Shown: in pieces, positions 23,672 through 35,868 of the stretch | Numbering within the stretch: the stretch's first letter is position 1 | How the letters are laid out: each line of letters opens with the position of its first letter | NCBI GenBank assembly: GCA_030847615.1 | Contig: JAUMIR010000005.1 | Coordinates: forward strand, 59,733,001-59,797,000 | DNA: 64,000 nt | Reading direction: 5' to 3' | From: Gambelia wislizenii | Taxonomy: Eukaryota > Chordata > Lepidosauria > Squamata > Crotaphytidae | Notes under the pieces: model-generated | The model's input: the letters and a program-made list of their open reading frames with translations, nothing else | What the model was told of the DNA's origin: nothing | Databases searched by the model: none | Made by a program: the position numbers and the translations under genes

Positions 23672-23885
23672 CAGTTGGCTCTCCATATCCATGGATTCTT
23701 TATCCACTGATGGAACCAACCATGGCTTGAAAATATCTCCTCCCCCCAAATATTCCCAGACCTTGCTATTCAGGATTTTATATAAGGGACACCATTTTAC
23801 TATGCCATTTTATATAATGGGACTTGAGTATCCATGGATTTTGGTATCCTAGAACCAAACCCCAGCGGATACTGAGGGCCTACTG
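23672..23885. mobile_element. Tigger-like MITE
   Basis: CAGTTGGCTCTCCATATCCA at the left and GGATACTGAGGGCCTACTG at the right form imperfect inverted ends, each flanked by TA. Internal phrases (ATCCATGGATT) repeat inverted near both ends. Confidence 0.85.
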
Positions 23886-24056
23886 TATGCTTAATTTGAT
23901 AACATTTTGGTCCTTTGGTCCTTGTTACCACACAGTTAAGCAACACTCACATTTCGCTTCAGATCAGACTCATTGTTTAAGATCAAGCCTGGGGCTGTTT
24001 TTACTTTAGTCAGCCCTCTGGCTCATTGTTCTAAAGCACAGGCCTTTAGAAATATA

Positions 24057-24904
24057 CCGTATATTCCGGCGTATAAGACGACCCGGCGTATAAGAAGACC
24101 CCCAAATTTTTAAGGTAAAATGCAGAGTTTGTGATATATTTGCCCTATAAGACGACCCCCCTCTTCCAACGCATAGCCCCCGCATGCCCCTCCTGCGCTC
24201 CCTTCCAGGAGGGAGCGCAGGAGGAGGATGCGGAGGCTTTGCGCCCAAAAGGGGCACGTTCGCCCCTTCTCCCCACCTTCAGGTGGGGAGAAGGGGCGAA
24301 TCGTGGGTTTGGCCGCGCAGCCTCCGCATGCCCCTCCTGCGCTCCCTTCCAGGAGAGAGCGCAGGAGGGGGATCCGCAGGCTGTGCGGCCAAACGGGGCA
24401 TGTTCGCCCCTTCTCCCCACCTTCCAGGAAGGTGGGGAGAAGGGGCGAATCGCGGGTTTGGCCGCGCAGCCTCTGCATGCCCCTCCTGCGCTCCCTTCCA
24501 GGAGAGAGCGCAAGAGGGGAATCCGGAGGCTGTGCGGCCAAACCGGGCACGTTCGCCCCTTCTCCCCACCTTCCAGGAAAGTGGGGAGAGGGGGCGAATC
24601 GCGGGTTTGCCTCGGCCGCTGCAGAAGCGATCCAGCGGCGGCTGCGGCAAACCGCAATGTTCGCCCCCCTCCTCTGTCTTCCGTTGCTCCCCAAAGGGGG
24701 AGAAGGCAGAGGAGGGGGGCGAATGATCTTCAAAACACTTTGCTTCACCCCCCTGCCCCATCTCCTGCCTCTTCGCTCCATTTGCGAAGAGGCAGGAGAT
24801 AGGCAGGTGGGCGAAGCAAAGTGTATCCGGCGTATAGGACGACTGTCAATTTTGGAGGGCACTTTTGAGTGCTCTAAAGTCGTCTTATACGCCGGAATAT
24901 ACGG
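24057..24904. mobile_element. DNA transposon with perfect 26-bp ends and an internal hairpin array
   Basis: The ends (24057-24082 and 24879-24904) are perfect 26-bp inverted repeats containing CCGGCGTATAAGACGAC; symmetry extends a few more AT bases, so the target duplication (TA or TATA) is ambiguous. Inside are three tandem units of about 144-149 bp starting at 24181, 24325 and 24474, each with two hairpins, followed by two unrelated hairpins (about 24659-24723 and 24740-24822). Arms at 24259-24300 pair perfectly over 20 bp with a 2-base loop; those at 24403-24449 over 23 bp about a single base. Long frames on both strands come from this structure and are not genes. Confidence 0.92.
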
Positions 24905-24909
24905 TATAT

Positions 24910-26984
24910 CAGATTGCAATCTGATATACATTTCTCTAGTAAATATAAACGTAGGTGAATTTACTTGTTGCAACAGTCTTTTTTATTGATTATTTGATTT
25001 TGGTTGGGGGTAGGAATATGTCTCCAGTAATTTGAGGGAGGATCTAATATTTTCGCTCACTGGATTCTGTGGAGAATTTTTAATTCCTCTTGACTTTTCT
25101 AGTTTATTGGATGCTATCCTTTTTTGCTCAGTGGCCCTGGAAAAGTAGCCCAAACTGGATGGATCTCAGCTCTTCTCCAGAAGTGATTTAAAGTGTTGTA
25201 CAAGATCTTAGATATCAAGCACCATCAGTTTGGAGTCAGTTCAGGACAAAATGTCTCCCTGACAAAATTAACCCCCCTTTCCAAAATACTGTTACCCATG
25301 CTTTGATACCTCGCAGTTCTGCCTGTGTGGCTTCTCCTGTGTGTGACAGGAAAATGCTGCCTTGAAGACTGGATTTCAGCATCCTACTGAGCATTGCTGT
25401 TACATTCCTGAACAGTAGTTCCAGTGCTCTTGATGCCAATATGTAAAACAATCCTTCCCCCTCCCCTTATGCAGTCTAAACCAAGGGTAAACAGAGGGTA
25501 TTCATGGATCTTGGAGTGACTTGTAGTAGACTGGCAAGAATTTCTGATTTCCAACAAGAGCAGCAACAAAATGACTCCTCTCCCACTCTAAATTATATTA
25601 CCAAAATGAAGACAGCTTAGGAGTTAGGATAAACAAGAGTTTTGTGTACAAGGATAATAAGTTTCATTTATTCAGTTACTCAAACCAAGTTCCTTGGCCT
25701 AGAATACTTGAATTCTAAATGTCTGTCTTTTAAACAAAGTAGATTCTGCAAGCCTGAGGTCTGGTCACTTGCAGGTCTAAAACATGCTGAAAAAGGTTTT
25801 CCACCTTTATTACAGGTAGGCAAATGGTCTGTATGGCCAATGTTGCCATTATTTACTAATCTCTCCTAATGATTAAATGCTGTATTACAGGATAGTTACT
25901 GGGCATCCTAGTGCCTTCTGGATGTTTTGGAACTCATTTCCCATAATTCACATCATTTATCATATTGGCTGGGGCCTAAGGGGATTCTAGTCCAAAACAA
26001 TTGGAGATACTAGCTTATCTTTCTTCACACCATCAGCACCAAGCATACCCCTCCCTCTCATGGAAGAGGCGATCAGTTAATAACCCAATACATTAAGCAG
26101 TTTTCTTTTTCTCATTACGCACCAAGATTATCATTTTCTGTAACACAGAAGCCCTATCAGCATAGGTATTTTCTCATGTGTCTGTGGAGTTTTTCTCAGC
26201 ATACCTTTTTGCTTTTTTGTGGCTTCTCCAGGTCATCTATCTTTAGCCTGAAGGGAATGAGCATGTTCCCTAAAGGCATGGAGCTCTGTGCTTTGAGCAC
26301 ACACTACAGCTTCTGCCCTAGAGAAGTGCGAAGCACAAGATAACTCCGATACCACTGCTGACCTTCTAGCTTCTAAACTGGGTTTGTTTTCTCTCTGTGT
26401 CTCTCTGTGTGTTGAAAATATGTTTAGGGTTATAACAATTTGTTTTTCAGCCAACTGTAGCAGCCTTCCTGTGCCTTTCTTTCTTAGGTTTCTATGAAAT
26501 CTTGGCTGCTGTCATCTGGCCCACTCTTTGAAGAGCATCATGTGGCTCAAGCAGTGATGGACATCTCATCTTGAAATGCTGTGAGAAGGCAGCAGCCTTC
26601 TCATATCACAGATTCCCGATGCACCATTTCTCTTTTACTCATATACTACTGATGGCTGCATACCTGTGGCTAGTTCCTCCCCTTTCCCTTTTTGTTGTTG
26701 TAGCCAAGTAGGGAAAGAGGGCCTAATTTCAAAATAGGGTAACTTGTACCCCAAGCCTATTCAGTACAGCCAGGTGTGCCCTACCTCAGATATTTGTGAA
26801 CAAGAAGGTAACCGAAGGGGATTTACAAGTCACGTGAGTTTTCAAGGAACATCTGACCATTATGAAGGTTTGCTAAATTTACCCTTTTCTTTTCGAAAAT
26901 ACCAAGGCTAAAATTTGTTCTGCACTTTAGCTAAATCAGCCTTTTGCACTAAAGCAGTAGATGGCTTTAGTCTAGTAGTTGTAG
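24910..26984. other. intron sequence, mostly unique, with one short MITE
   Basis: No exon recognised. Positions about 25890-26015 form a decayed hAT-type palindrome (CTTCTGGATGTTTTGGAAC against CTAGTCCAAAACAATTGGAG). Confidence 0.4.
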
Positions 26985-26985
26985 T

Positions 26986-27190
26986 ATGTGCCTTCAAGTT
27001 ACCTGTTGACTTATGGTGACCCCATGAATTTCATAGAGTTCTCTCAGGCAAAAAACACTCAGAGATTACTTTGTCATTGCCTTTCTCAGAATATAGCCTA
27101 CAGTACCTGGTATTCCCTGGTGCTTCACTTAATCAGGCTTAATTGCTTGCAATACCTGGTATTCCCTGGTGCTTCACTTAATCAGGCTTA
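26986..27190 (-). mobile_element. 5S-derived SINE fragment with a 45-bp tandem duplication
   Basis: Low-coordinate end has the tail (GTGCCTTCAAGTTACCTG) and then the AATACCAGGTACTGTAGGC 5S segment, on the minus strand. The stretch ACCTGGTATTCCCTGGTGCT is present twice in tandem over 27102-27190; the 5S head beyond it is missing. Confidence 0.72.
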
Positions 27191-27456
27191 ATGGCTAGAG
27201 GAGAGCCCAGAAGTTCACTAACGGGATGCCACCCAGGCCAGGGATGTGGAACCTATGGCCTGGGTGGCATCCCTTTCTTACTCCTCCCATGTGGCAGTTA
27301 GCTCTTTAGAAAGCAAATAGACTGGAAAATTTTCTATGGACAGTTTTTGTAAAAAGAGATATTTTTTTGGGGGGGGGATGGTGCTTTACATTTCTTTGGA
27401 AAACATTGCTTCATATGGTCATTAGTACTAATGAATGGATGCCAGTTGATAATATA

Positions 27457-27770
27457 GTAGTTGAGTATCCCTTATCCGGAATTCCAAAATCTGAAATACA
27501 GTACTCCAAAATCCAAAATTGTCCACATAGGTGGCTGAGATAGTGACACCTTTGTTTTCTGATGGTTCAGTGTACACAAAATTGATTTCATGAGCAAACT
27601 TATTAAAAGATTGTGTATAAAATTACCTTCAGGCTATATGTAGAAGGTGTATATAAAATCAAAAATGAATTTCATGTTTAGACTTGGGTGCCATCTCTAA
27701 GATATGCCAAAATCTGAAATATGGAACACTTCTGGTCCCAAGTATTTCAGATAAGGGATAATCAACCTGT
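27457..27770. mobile_element. Tigger-like DNA element
   Basis: Inverted ends GTTGAGTATCCCTTATCC and GGATAAGGG-type complement (ATAAGGGATAATCAACC), with further inverted AAATCTGAAATA phrases inside. Resembles mammalian Tigger-derived short elements; no transposase. Confidence 0.75.
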
Positions 27771-30217
27771 ATTAAGTAAGGCTGAAAGAGTTGTATGTAA
27801 TTCATGTTTTCAAGTTGATTATCTCTAGCAAGACTGTGAAAGAATGCACAGATGACATTGATTTGTAAGCAAGGGCAAGCATAATAAATACAGAATTTTG
27901 AAACAGTCCATTAAAATTGATTACCTGAGATGGGACCGACAAGTAGCAACAGAGAAACTGAAGCAGTCCCAACAGCTTCAGTAGAAGAGATTTGAATTGT
28001 GTTGAAACAGATGATCGACTGGTGATATGTTGCAAACAGTTATTTGGGTTGCTGAAATTGACAAGTGCATTAAAAGTTTTCAGTGCCTTTTCTTTTCTCC
28101 CTTAAATGTAATCAATGTAAGGGAAGTAAATGCTATTGTTATTTAATATGTTAACAGGTATTCGAGTTTTATAATTCTGCATAATAACATTAAGCATTTT
28201 TTTCCTCAAATATTTACAGTCAAATACTTATGAAGTATGGAGACCAAAAAGTAACATGGGATACTTAAAAAAACAAAACAAAACATTTTGAACACCAAAT
28301 GCTGTTTTTTGTTGTTGTTGTTTTAAGTCCAAGATAAATTAGATTATTTTGCTAAGTTAGATTTTCCCACTTTGGTCTTCCCCTGCAACATCCCTCTGCC
28401 TTATGTAGCATGGCCACTGGTCAGGAGTGCTGGGAGTTATAGCTTGAAAAGGCTGCTAGAATATATTCCATTTTCTGATGCAAATTACCTAAATTTGAAT
28501 TTGAATTTTTTTGGGGGGGAAGGTGACAATCACCGTTGTCAAGTTTTCCATTTGCCTTGCTTCAGTAGAACTGTATCTTTAGCTCTTAATGCCTTATGCC
28601 CTTCATTTTATTTTTAATTAGCCTTCCACAACCTGGTCCTTTCCAGCTGTTTACTCTGCAATCTCCATCACCCCAGCTATCATGGCAGTGTATTCAAATA
28701 CGTATATCTGGAGAGTACAGTTTAAACAACAAATACATTTTAAAGTGTTTTAAAGTAATTGTTTAAAATTTCTAATGAAATGTTCAAATTGTACAGCCAG
28801 TACATCAGCTAATTATATCTAAACTTTTTTAAAAAATTCAGATGAACACTGTATTGAAAACAAAGCCCAAATAAGGACCAGACTGAATAGCAGCAGATCA
28901 AGAGAATGAAGGTGGTGTTAATAATAAGAGGAATAAAACACCAGACAATATGGAAAATGAAAGTATGTTCAGTTTTTTTGAGGGAATAAAAACAAGTTCA
29001 TGGTTCACTGAAAACATAAAGAGCTTAATTTGTTACCTGAACAAAGAAGGCCCCATGTAGAACTTTCTGGGATTGGTTTTCCTTAAATAAAGGCAAAGTC
29101 TGCTCCCACTGAAAAGCCCCCATCACTGTGGTTATCACCTACCATATCTATGTATTTGGGGGATGTCCTGAAAAAGTGTCTTAAAGCTTGGGCAGTGACT
29201 TAATGCTTGAGCAGTGTCTTAATGCTTGGGGAGATTCATAAGTGAAAAGATTGCCTACTTTCATCGTATGTAGATAATTATAGGGTGGTATGATGCTTGC
29301 TTTGGATTTGCTGTTCTGCTTTTTTTGGTTCTTCATTCTCCTAGGGTGCTGTCTGACTGTGATTGTTCTAGTCCAGCATATATATATGTAGAGGCAGTGT
29401 GCATTGTGAGTTTAGGTCAGATTATTTTGAATAATCGTGTTTGTCTGGATTCATGTCATCTGATCTCTACCCTTTTCTAAACATAAGGGTAATTTTTGAT
29501 GGCAGGTTTTTGCAACAGGATTACTTGTACCATTCCAGTGATATTTGAGAGGCACACCTCCCTCCTTCCCTTCCCTGGATGTATGCAGTTCATTGGAAAG
29601 AAGCTTTGCCCTTGGGATAGATATGTTTAGATTACAAATAGGAGATGAGTTGGGGGGGGGGAATCTACAGACAAGAACATGTTTTTTCTTTTTATAGTAC
29701 CCTACTGGTTCTCCTGTGTAAATATTTTAATAGGTTGCAGTAGATCTGACATTTTAATTTGCATGAAACTGATTCTTGTTTGGTGAGATAGCAGATTCCT
29801 TAACATGGGAATAGTGATGCTGTTGTGCATTACCAGGTTTCTGAAGCACTGCCCAGTCATGTTGAGGCAATGGACATTGCAGATGATGTTCCATCTGTAT
29901 GTTTTTTATACGAAGGAGCACTAAGTGATGTCTGTATTGTTTAAGGTATGATGTTGGTTTCCATGTGGGTTGTTGTTGCACATGTGACTATATGGGCATG
30001 GCTAACATCTTCATGGATTCTACTGGATTCTTCATGGATTCTACTAGATTCCTCCTCATTCCGTAGTTGGCAGCTGAAGGTGTGAATTGCCTCCACTGAA
30101 AGCATTGTGTGGAAGGTGAAAATTAAGTTCAGTCTATGATAACCATTCATGAATTCAGGTCACTGCTTGATGTTGCCATCAGTGTGTTAAAACTGAAATG
30201 GAAGGTGGCGGCTAGTG
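27771..30217. other. intron sequence, mostly unique
   Basis: No exon recognised. Fragments of hAT-type palindromes lie near 28400-28440 and 28620-28700. A 19-20 bp tandem repeat (TTCATGGATTCTACTGGATT) occurs twice at about 30009-30050. Confidence 0.4.
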
Positions 30218-30218
30218 A

Positions 30219-30254
<36 letters not shown>
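30218..30254. repeat. (AAGC)n microsatellite
   Basis: Nine perfect tetranucleotide units. Confidence 0.95.
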
Positions 30255-30256
<2 letters not shown>

Positions 30257-30674
30257 CCCTAGATGCATTTTGGACAAAGCTTTCAAGTAGTCTCCAGAAG
30301 GTTCAGTTTTTTAAACTTATGCAAGGCTTATCTATTATATAAGGCTTATTGTTTCATTTCACATGCACTTATTGTTAGTTTTAAATAAAGGGGTTTCTGA
30401 AACACATTGAACTGTTATTTTTGTGTGGTGGAGGAACTTATCCCTAGTGTTTCCATGTTATTTCTGCATACACATCAAATTTTCTGTTAATGAAGTAATG
30501 CCCAAGAACATAATCCACTTTGTTAACCGAGGTGCACCTGTATTTACGGTATCTATTAAGTGACTGGAGGTGGGAGGGGAACATTCAGCCCTGGGGACAA
30601 ATCTCTGGGCTTTCCCAGCCAACCATGTCTCCACCCCTTCACTCTTTCATGGTTATAACACATCAATGCCATTT

Positions 30675-30808
30675 TAGCATGCACGGGTCCATCCTCTGGA
30701 ATTCTGAGATGTATAGTTTCAGGAGGTGTTTAGAATTCTCCGTCAGGAGGGCTTCAGTGCCTCAGTAAACTATAAATCCCAGGATTCCACAGGACGCAGA
30801 CCTAAAAA
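30675..30808. mobile_element. short palindromic MITE
   Basis: GGTCCATCCTCTGGAATTCT pairs with AGGATTCCACAGGACGCAGACC; the inner ATGTATAGTTT / AAACTATAAAT pair is shared with the MITEs at 18.4 and 63.1 kb. Confidence 0.65.
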
Positions 30809-30959
30809 GACTTTGTTAAAAGGAGGTTTTTTTATCTGAGGCCTTGTTAGTGAGGTATGCCTGTGTTATCCCAATTGAAAATACATATCGATATATTTGA
30901 ATTGTTTTGTACACTGCCTTTCTCCCAGTGTTGTAGTGGAAGGCAGCTTTGAACATAAC

Positions 30960-31325
30960 TTAAAAAGATTCAAATAAAAATGCAATAAATTATATACATG
31001 ATGCTGTAGAAGAGTTCTATGGATAACATGGACTGCTAGAAAGACAAATAAATGGGTCTGAGAGCAAATCAAGATGAACTCTCGCTAGAAGCCAGGATAA
31101 CTAAACTGGGGCTCTTGTACTTCGGACATATCATAAGAGGACATAACTCATGAGGAAAACAGGAGGACCACATTACAGGTGGCGAGACTCAATCAAGGAA
31201 GCCACTGCCCTGAGTTTGCAAGACCTGAGTAGAGAAGTTGCTGACTGGGTATCTTGGAGGTCTCTCATTCGGAGTGTTGCCATAAGTCAAAGTCAACTTT
31301 ATATCAAACAAGAACAACAAATTAA
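30960..31325 (+). mobile_element. BovB LINE 3' end
   Basis: Contains GGCGAGACTCAATCAAGGAA and GCCACTGCCCTGAGTTTGCA then GTTGCCATAAGTCAAAGTCAA, the C terminus and 3' tail of BovB. This tail matches that of the SINEs in the window. Strongly 5' truncated. Confidence 0.8.
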
Positions 31326-32160
31326 AATATGAATTAAATTAATTATACATTAAAAAGACATTTAAACCATTTAAAAACACTACATTTATTAATAAATAAA
31401 GAGAATAGTGGTGAAGAACAGCACATCCATCTTGAAATATTTACGCATGAAAAGAAATACTTCTTTTTGTAAAGTGCACTTCCTTGTGTATCTGGAAAGC
31501 TGTAACTTCAGACTCTTTTTATTTGATGTCTGTAAGTGTGAAGAAAGGATTTCATCTGGATTAAAGATGGTATGTCTGATGTATTTCTTATATGCAGTTT
31601 TAGTGCAGTGCTTTAAGGAGTGAGAGGAAGAGCTTTTGAAGCTATTGGGCAGATGTCTGACCTGTTGTGCATTCCTCCCTACCCCACAATTATTTTATAG
31701 AGCATTAAAGTCAACCTCTAAGCATTCAAACCTTTAACACATCTTAACTTTCTTAGAGATGAAAAATCAGTTTACTTAAAGTATGTTAGAAAAACAAACT
31801 TAACATGTTTTTCTCCACTCCTTTAAATACTGTTCAGGCTGATATAGTCTGCCTACTAGGAACCTAGCCTGAATAAGCACTCGGTGGAAGCATGTTGTGT
31901 ACATGAAGCACTTTAAAAAATATACTGTATCTTTAAATAGTTGCTGAAAAATACTGGGCAGAATTACTAATAATATCTCTTGCTGTCTTCATACCATTGG
32001 AGCAGGTGTGCTTGCCCTCTGTAAAGTGGTATGTAAACAGAGATTCATCCACTGAAGTCTGGAAAACAGTGTTGGCCTGGTATTGCTCCAGTCACTCTGA
32101 AAAAGCAATGTGATCATGTAACATTTGTTATTGTTCCTTTGTCTGTCGTAGGTTATTGCA
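31326..32160. other. intron sequence without recognised features
   Basis: AT-rich unique DNA. Confidence 0.4.
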
Positions 32161-34092
32161 TATACTCAAGTATGGAGATTTTCACACGGGGCCAAAATGC
32201 CCCGTTACTGCCCTGCCACCTCTTCTCCCGTTCCTGCCACGGAATAACGTAAATCTTTCACACATTTACCTTAATTCCGTAGCAGGAACAAGCTCCCCCT
32301 CCCCTCGCTGGCCGGCCATAAATGCAGCTGTCGTAAGGCTGATTTTACAACCGGCCATCTGAAACGTTATCACGTTATCGCGTGATAACGGCCGGGTGGT
32401 AAATTTAAAAAATAAAACTCCCCAAACATAAAATCAGTTCACCAAGCACAAAAACACACGTTAAATCACACAATCAAAACAGGGAGTGTAAAATAAAGGG
32501 TACCACTTACCTGGATATCCAGATCATACCAGGAAGTGCTTGGAACAGACCTCCCCTCTATGACTGTCATTTCGGAAGAGGAACGGGGCTCCTGTTCGCA
32601 CACCCATGATTGCATGATAGCTATGGAATGGGAAGTCTATTCATGAGGAAAAATCATAATTACATTGTTCAGGAACAGTCACGGGAACAGGATGGATGCA
32701 GGACAGAACAGGGTCAACGTCGTCCGAAAGGGTAAACCTTTCCCGACCCTGTTCTGTTCCTGCCACAAGATATATAGCCCATGTGAAAATCTCCTCTAAG
32801 TCAACTTCATGTATATGTCAAGGGCATGTTTTGGGGACAAAATTATGGATTTGGGGTTCTTCAGGATTTCCCTGCTGAGGGAATAAGAGTGGGGAGAGTC
32901 AGAGCTTCTTTGGGATTTCCCTGCCATGGTTCCAGTCCCATTTTTCTAGTTCCTGAAGAACAACGGTAATAATATTAATAGAATTTTCCCACAAATGACA
33001 CAACCCACTTTTTACTTTAATCATTAAGCCATTCTCTTGCTGCTGTTGCAGTTTATTGTTATACTTTTGTGCGCAGGGTGACCCAGAGGATTGGGGGAGG
33101 TTTCCCAGCTACTGTTTCAGAAGGAGGATGTTTGCTTGACATTGTATTTAACATGCTGTTGCCATTGCCATTGAAGAACACCCTCCATCCCTCTCACCAA
33201 ATCCTCCATCTTTTCCAGTCCTGGTTTGGGGACATGTTCACTGCCATCACAACATTCCTTTTCTGAAACAGAAGAAGAGGTGGGAGTGGCTGCTTTCTAC
33301 AATAGCAGTAAGATGTGTTGGGCTCTGTGGCAAATTTGTTGCTGTATCACCTCCAGCACTTGGTCACTTGCAAACATGAAGGCTTTTTGTGATGTTTGCT
33401 TTGGTATGACTTGCTATAATCTGTCTGGGGACAGCATCATGCTACCACCACCACCCCGGGCAGGGAAATCTTTGGGATTTTCCTGATGAGGCAGGGAAAA
33501 TGTGGGGAGTTGGTGCTTCCTCATGATTTCCCTGCCATGGTGGGGAGGGAGGGGTCAGCACTTCTTTTACAGGAGGCTATCCCTGGATAGATTATGGGAA
33601 GAGTTTAATCCATCTCGCCAAAGCCTTCTGTAAAAGAAGTGCCACCACACCACCCTCACCTTGACAGGGAAATCCCAAAGAAGCACTGGACCCCCCTACC
33701 CCCTCAGCAGGAAAATCCCAAAGATTTCCTTGCCAAGGCAGAGACAGGAGGTCAGCACTTTTTTTACAGGAGGCTGTCTCCAGATGGACTAAGCTTTTGC
33801 TGTAGTCTGTTCAGGTAGAGCCTCCTGTAAACGAAGTGATAACCCTCCCCTCTCCCTGTGACAGTGGCTCTTTAGGATTGCCTTGCTCTGCATGGTGGGG
33901 AGAGTGAGGGAGTTGGAACTTCTTTTAGGACCCCTTCTACTCTCCCCACTGTGGCAGAGAAATCCCATAGCTGCCACCACTGCTATTTTTTCAAGCAGGA
34001 GTACCATATTAACCCATGTATGTCGACCCAGTTTTTTTGCGGGGGCGTTATCAGTTTTTTGGCATACATTTTCCAATGTACACATGAGTATA
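32161..34092. mobile_element. larger DNA transposon interrupted by a Harbinger-like element
   Basis: The left end TATACTCAAGTAT and right end ACATGAGTATATA are inverted. Joining the sequence either side of the inserted element gives a continuous TAT-AAGTCAAC stretch that mirrors GTCGACCC near the right end. The interior repeats a TTTGGGATTTCCCTGCCATGG-like phrase several times in both orientations between 32840 and 33980. No transposase frame is visible. Confidence 0.7.
32174..32794. mobile_element. Harbinger-like non-autonomous element, copy 1
   Basis: Length 621 bp, ends GGAGATTTTCACACGGG and inverted CCCATGTGAAAATCTCC. Flanking triplets TAT and TCT fit a 3-bp target duplication with one change. 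The copy at 40254-40870 is 617 bp and shares many interior phrases (CACCAAGCACAAAAACA). No coding frame. Confidence 0.82.
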
Positions 34093-34312
34093 TACACACA
34101 TACACACTAGGTCTTTCTTGTTGGCTCCAGATTTTGTTATTGCTGCTCTATTATTGCCTTCAGATTTATTTAGTGAAAACCATTTTGTTTAGATGACCCT
34201 TCAGTTCAGAATAATCTGTATCCCCAAATATTACTTGGTATTTTTTTTTTTCATTTTGTTGTTTGTTCCATCATCTTTTTCATTCTATAGCTCATTTTAT
34301 AAATTCTTATTT

Positions 34313-34960
34313 TGGGGTTGTTTATATGACGAAAATGTTCCTCATAGAATTCAAGGAGAATATGATTTGTCTTAATGAGATCACTCATCAATCTGCCATA
34401 TTCAGAGGGAGAGGAGCCAAAAATGTCAAAAACTTCACAGGAAAAGCCTTTGCAGCTTTCCTCATATTTTAAAAGAAGATCAACAGGGAATGCACATTCC
34501 TACTCATTGGATCAACCGATTCACTTTGATGTGCATTCCCGATAAAAGCAGAGGTGGAAAACTGGTTGGCTGGACATGCTCAGGGGGCAGAGCTTGCTAA
34601 CAGGGCAAGTGCCAAAACTGCCATGTTAGATTTTTGCCATAGCGATTGTGTGCTGAGGCAACAACATAGCCTTCCCCCATTAAAAAAAAATTATTTAAGA
34701 GGAATATCACACTTCTGCACCTTAGATACGCTTTTTTTTAAAAAAAATACTGTTCAGCAGCAGCAGCTGGTGACAATAAAACACGAGTAATTAACTCGCA
34801 CCCGCCATCTTGATTTGCAGACATGTCCGTCTGAACAACGAACGCAGATAGCTTTGCATGCCTGCGATCTTGCCAAGAAATCATTGAGACGAATGAAAGC
34901 TGCTGTGAATTGGCACTAATGCTCATCAATCCACATTTTATTGCCTCATATAGACAAGCT
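34313..34960. mobile_element. non-autonomous DNA element, GGGCCCGTCTA family, copy 2
   Basis: Ends GGGTTGTTTATATGAC and, inverted, CATATAGACAAGC. Interior matches 44128-44714 along most of its length (GGTGACAATAAAACACGAGT, CGCCATCTTGATTTGCAG). No coding frame. Confidence 0.75.
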
Positions 34961-35468
34961 AAGGGCCAATGAGGACTTCCCTAGAAACTTACTCATACAG
35001 ACAGGAAAGACTAAATATCTTGCTTATTCTATTTTCCTCACTTCACCTTCTGATTGCATGGTGATATTATTTGGGAGGGATCTGAAATAATGTAAGTTGC
35101 TCCAACAGGGCGACAGAAAAGCAGGCCCTGCCTACATGTCCTGTGAGACAGCTGACTTCATCCTGACTGTTTCCCAGCAGTGTGGGACTGGGGCTGCAAG
35201 AAAAATGAAATTGTAATTAGAAATGGGAATACAGGAAAGTGTAAACAACCCAAAGTAAAGAATTTTTTTAAAGAAAACTCAACCAAACTACCAAAATATA
35301 ACACTGGCTTAATTTTTATTGTGACAGCAAATCTGGTTTCTTTGGGGGTTGTATCAGTTCAGACGGCAAGTGAGCACTTATTTGATGTTTGCTCTTCCAA
35401 ATGACAACAACAAAAACTGTGTGATATCCATGTAGAGAAAAGATCAGACTGGTGAATTTGTTTTATTT

Positions 35469-35602
35469 CAGAGGAACCTATGGCCTTCCAGATATTCCTA
35501 TGGTCAAACTTCCACCATCCCAGACCATAGGCCATTCTGGACTGGGCTGATGGGATTCGGAATCCAATAAACATCTGGAGCATTGCAGGTGCTCCATCCC
35601 TG
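35469..35602. mobile_element. short hAT-type palindromic MITE
   Basis: CAGAGGAACCTATGGCCTTC at one end and GCAGGTGCTCCATCCCTG at the other form the inverted ends of a common squamate short element. Confidence 0.65.
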
Positions 35603-35639
35603 TAGGGTGGGGGCTGTGGGAAGTTACCTCTATGCAAAT

Positions 35640-35868
35640 TAGACCTTTAAGTTCCTGTGCTATTGTTAAGATTTGTATACTGTATAGTCTTTTAATGAAT
35701 TTAAATATTTTTAATGTATGTTGTTATAACTTTATAAATGGTTTAATTGCTTTTTAAATCTTAAATTTATACTTTTAATAGTGCTTTTGTATAGTTTTTA
35801 ATTTTTATTGTTTTAAGTATATTGTTAGTCACCTTGAGTCCCATTAGGTAGGATATAAATGAATAAAA
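35640..35868 (+). mobile_element. L2-type LINE 3' tail
   Basis: T-rich untranslated sequence ending in GTCACCTTGAGTCCCATTAG and GGATATAAATGAATAAAA, typical of an L2 3' end. Confidence 0.65.

Noticed and set aside
24181..24618. CRISPR-like spaced repeat array
   Set aside because: Vertebrate DNA; the repeats are ~147-bp hairpin units inside a transposon, not short repeats with unique spacers.
24110..24989. Several long overlapping frames on both strands (up to 287 codons)
   Set aside because: They lie inside the GC-rich hairpin array, overlap each other in many frames, and repeat the same low-complexity peptides because of the tandem and inverted repeats.
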